Origin: Bacteroidales bacterium
GTDB lineage: Bacteria > Bacteroidota > Bacteroidia > Bacteroidales > UBA1715
Assembly: GCA_017516865.1 (NCBI GenBank)
Contig: JAFXAU010000026.1
Coordinates: forward strand, 69,220 to 133,219
Length of the DNA: 64,000 nucleotides
Direction: 5' to 3'
Under the pieces are notes generated by a model, which was not told where the DNA came from, ran no database searches, and saw only the letters and a program-made list of their open reading frames with translations. Both the position numbers and the translations under genes were made by a program. Of this stretch, positions 62,379-64,000 are shown in pieces (positions within the stretch are counted from its first letter, which is position 1; each line of letters opens with the position of its first letter).

Positions 62379-63112
62379 TGAAAAAGATAGTGACATATAT
62401 TCCTCTGATGCTTGTGACAATTGTCGCAATTGCTTGTCTCTCGTTTGTAGAGACGGAGCGTGCGAAGTTGCATTGCAAAGATGTTGTCGTGTCGATAGCA
62501 AATGTGTCGCATGCTCATTTTATCAACGAGGAAGATGTGTACGAGATGATTGACCTGAACAAAAACCAGATTGTCGGTTCAGAAATCATCAACATCAATA
62601 TTGCCGATATTGAGAAAAAAATTGAGGCGGATTCCACGGTTCTTTCGAGTGAGGTGTATTTTACTGTCGACGACGTTCTGCACATCAATGTGGTTGAACG
62701 TACGCCGATTGTTCGGATTGTGGCGAAGGATAAGACATTTTATGTTGACGAGAATGGCTGCTCGATTCCGATTTCACGTCGTGGTTCGGCGCGTGTGATT
62801 GTGGCTTCGGGCGAATTTACCGCCGACAATAAAAAAGTGTTGGCCGATGTAAGACAGCTGGTCGACAATATTAGAAACGACGAGGTTCTGCTGCCAATGA
62901 TTGAACAAATCTACGTGACGCCGAATCATAATTTTATATTGGTGAGCAAAGTGGGACCTGCGCGGATAGAGTTTGGCGACATGGACAACTGCGAACGTAA
63001 GTTCCAATATTTAAAGACATTTTACCGAGCCGACAAAGTACGTGAGATGTGGCACATGTACAAATCGGTGTCGCTGAAATATAAGAATCAAATTGTATGC
63101 ACAAAAATTTAA
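62378..63112 (+). CDS. ftsQ: Cell division protein FtsQ
   Basis: A 244-residue bitopic protein: one N-terminal helix (ITYIPLMLVTIVAIACLSFV after KK), a POTRA-like segment (NEEDVYEMIDLNKNQIVGSEIININIADIEKKIEADSTV) and a beta-domain (LHINVVERTPIVRIVAKDKTFYVDENGCSIPIS). It links FtsBL and FtsWI in the divisome. Conservation is low, so the call rests on topology, the VVERTPIVRI segment and its place between murC and ftsA. Confidence 0.92.
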   Translation: MKKIVTYIPLMLVTIVAIACLSFVETERAKLHCKDVVVSIANVSHAHFINEEDVYEMIDLNKNQIVGSEIININIADIEKKIEADSTVLSSEVYFTVDDVLHINVVERTPIVRIVAKDKTFYVDENGCSIPISRRGSARVIVASGEFTADNKKVLADVRQLVDNIRNDEVLLPMIEQIYVTPNHNFILVSKVGPARIEFGDMDNCERKFQYLKTFYRADKVREMWHMYKSVSLKYKNQIVCTKI

Positions 63113-63123
63113 AATAAAAAAGT

Positions 63124-64000
63124 ATGGAAGAAAATGTAAAGGAAAGTCACGAAAAAAGTGGCGTGTTTTCAGCAATCGATGTCGGGACGACGAAGATTGT
63201 AGCGTTGGTAGGACGCAAAAACGAAGAAGGGAGAATTGAAGTTCTCGGTATGGGCGATGTCGATGCAACTGGCATGGCAGTGGGTACAGTAATAAATGCT
63301 TCGTTGGCAACGGAATCTATCAAAAAGGCTGTTGCCCATGCACGTGAGGAAGCAGGCTGTTTCCCGACCTGTGTTGTTGTCGGTGTTGCAGGACGCCATG
63401 TACATTCAATGACGCATAGCACGGGATTGAACAGACAGGATTCATCGCAACCGATTTCGAAAGACGACCTTGAGCAATTAGAAATGGGTGCACACAATGC
63501 ACCAATTAGTTACGGTGAAAAAATTATCGACGTAATTCCAATTAGTTATGTTATTGATAATAAGGAAACTATATCCAATCCCGAAGGCGTTGGCCCATGT
63601 CACCGTATTGATGCGAATTTCAATGTAGTATATGGAAAAATCGATGACCTGAATTTATTGCAGCAATGTATAGAAGGTGCTGGTCTGACTGTCGGTTCTG
63701 TCTGTCTTGAACCGATTGCTTCGGCAAAAGCGGTTCTGAGCGATGAACAGCGGAAAAATGGTGTTGCTTTGATAGATATAGGAGGTGGAACGTCGGATAT
63801 AGCAATTTTTAAGGACGGAAAACTTCGTTCTGTGGAAATTGTTTCGATAGCAGGAAACAATATCACGTCGGATATTGCAATGTCGTGCGATGGTATGTCG
63901 TTCGAAGTTGCCGAAAGTGTGAAGATTGGCCACGGCCGTGCTGTTGCCGATTTTGCAAAAGACAATGTGGTTTTGGCATATAAAACTTCGTCGACCGACG
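63124..64000 (+). CDS. ftsA: Cell division protein FtsA, N-terminal part (cut by window edge)
   Basis: The first 292 codons of FtsA, the actin-like membrane anchor of FtsZ, run to the right edge. FSAIDVGTTKIVALVG (phosphate 1), the 1C domain region (VVVGVAGRHVHSMTHSTG) and GVALIDIGGGTSDIAIFKDG (phosphate 2) are visible. The start ATG is 12 bases after the ftsQ stop. The C-terminal membrane-binding helix, and presumably ftsZ, lie outside the window. Confidence 0.95.
   Translation, partial: MEENVKESHEKSGVFSAIDVGTTKIVALVGRKNEEGRIEVLGMGDVDATGMAVGTVINASLATESIKKAVAHAREEAGCFPTCVVVGVAGRHVHSMTHSTGLNRQDSSQPISKDDLEQLEMGAHNAPISYGEKIIDVIPISYVIDNKETISNPEGVGPCHRIDANFNVVYGKIDDLNLLQQCIEGAGLTVGSVCLEPIASAKAVLSDEQRKNGVALIDIGGGTSDIAIFKDGKLRSVEIVSIAGNNITSDIAMSCDGMSFEVAESVKIGHGRAVADFAKDNVVLAYKTSSTD

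Overview
The window looks like chromosomal DNA of a Bacteroidales-type member of the Bacteroidota. Reasons seen in the sequence: a fused LpxC-FabZ, a fused FeoA-FeoB, GldH and a PorZ-like protein (gliding / type IX secretion), a RicT (PSP1) gene overlapping gldH, the Bacteroidota -7 promoter box TAnnTTTG before many genes, and a cell-wall (dcw) cluster without murF whose MurE has the DNPR motif of meso-diaminopimelate ligases. A cellobiose phosphorylase and many small secreted lipoproteins would suit a fibre-rich gut or rumen habitat, but that is inference.

Layout. 0-7.9 kb: the start of a diaminopimelate decarboxylase gene, xseA, a small outer-membrane-type protein, then a tightly packed minus-strand run lpxC/fabZ - lpxA - apbE - VWA protein - secreted protein. 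8.0-14.6 kb: an accessory island with a type IIG restriction-modification enzyme, a GHKL ATPase carrying a C-terminal nuclease-like domain, and a RhuM protein. It is bracketed by a perfect 31-bp direct repeat that is itself a terminator hairpin. 14.6-18.9 kb: ilvD-ilvB-ilvN (minus strand) behind a complete attenuator: a promoter, a 15-residue leader peptide rich in Val/Leu/Ile, mutually exclusive hairpins and a terminator. 19-24.4 kb: an SDR enzyme, a tandem pair of duplicated lipoproteins, a repeat-rich stretch with a FISUMP-like secreted protein, and a second RhuM-type protein with a phospholipase-D-like tail. 24.5-29.6 kb: ricT-gldH-trmB and feoAB. 29.7-44.1 kb: porZ and a surface-glycan modification cluster (GtrA, GtrB, a large GT-C-like membrane protein, two acyltransferases, three LtaS/sulfatase-fold membrane phosphotransferases). 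44.2-50.5 kb: cellobiose phosphorylase, a BACON+FISUMP lipoprotein, tRNA-Ile2(CAU), a HAD hydrolase, proC and a lipoprotein. 50.7-64 kb: the dcw cluster mraZ-rsmH-ftsL-ftsI-murE-mraY-murD-ftsW-murG-murC-ftsQ-ftsA, with 10-bp-spaced MraZ boxes in front.

The most unusual signals are the ilv attenuator, arrays of degenerate heptanucleotides (AATKCNN) that lie against the stop codons of several unrelated genes, the 31-bp-bracketed defence-type island with a MutL/MORC-like ATPase, and the gtr/LtaS-like surface cluster. No CRISPR array, rRNA or complete insertion sequence was seen.
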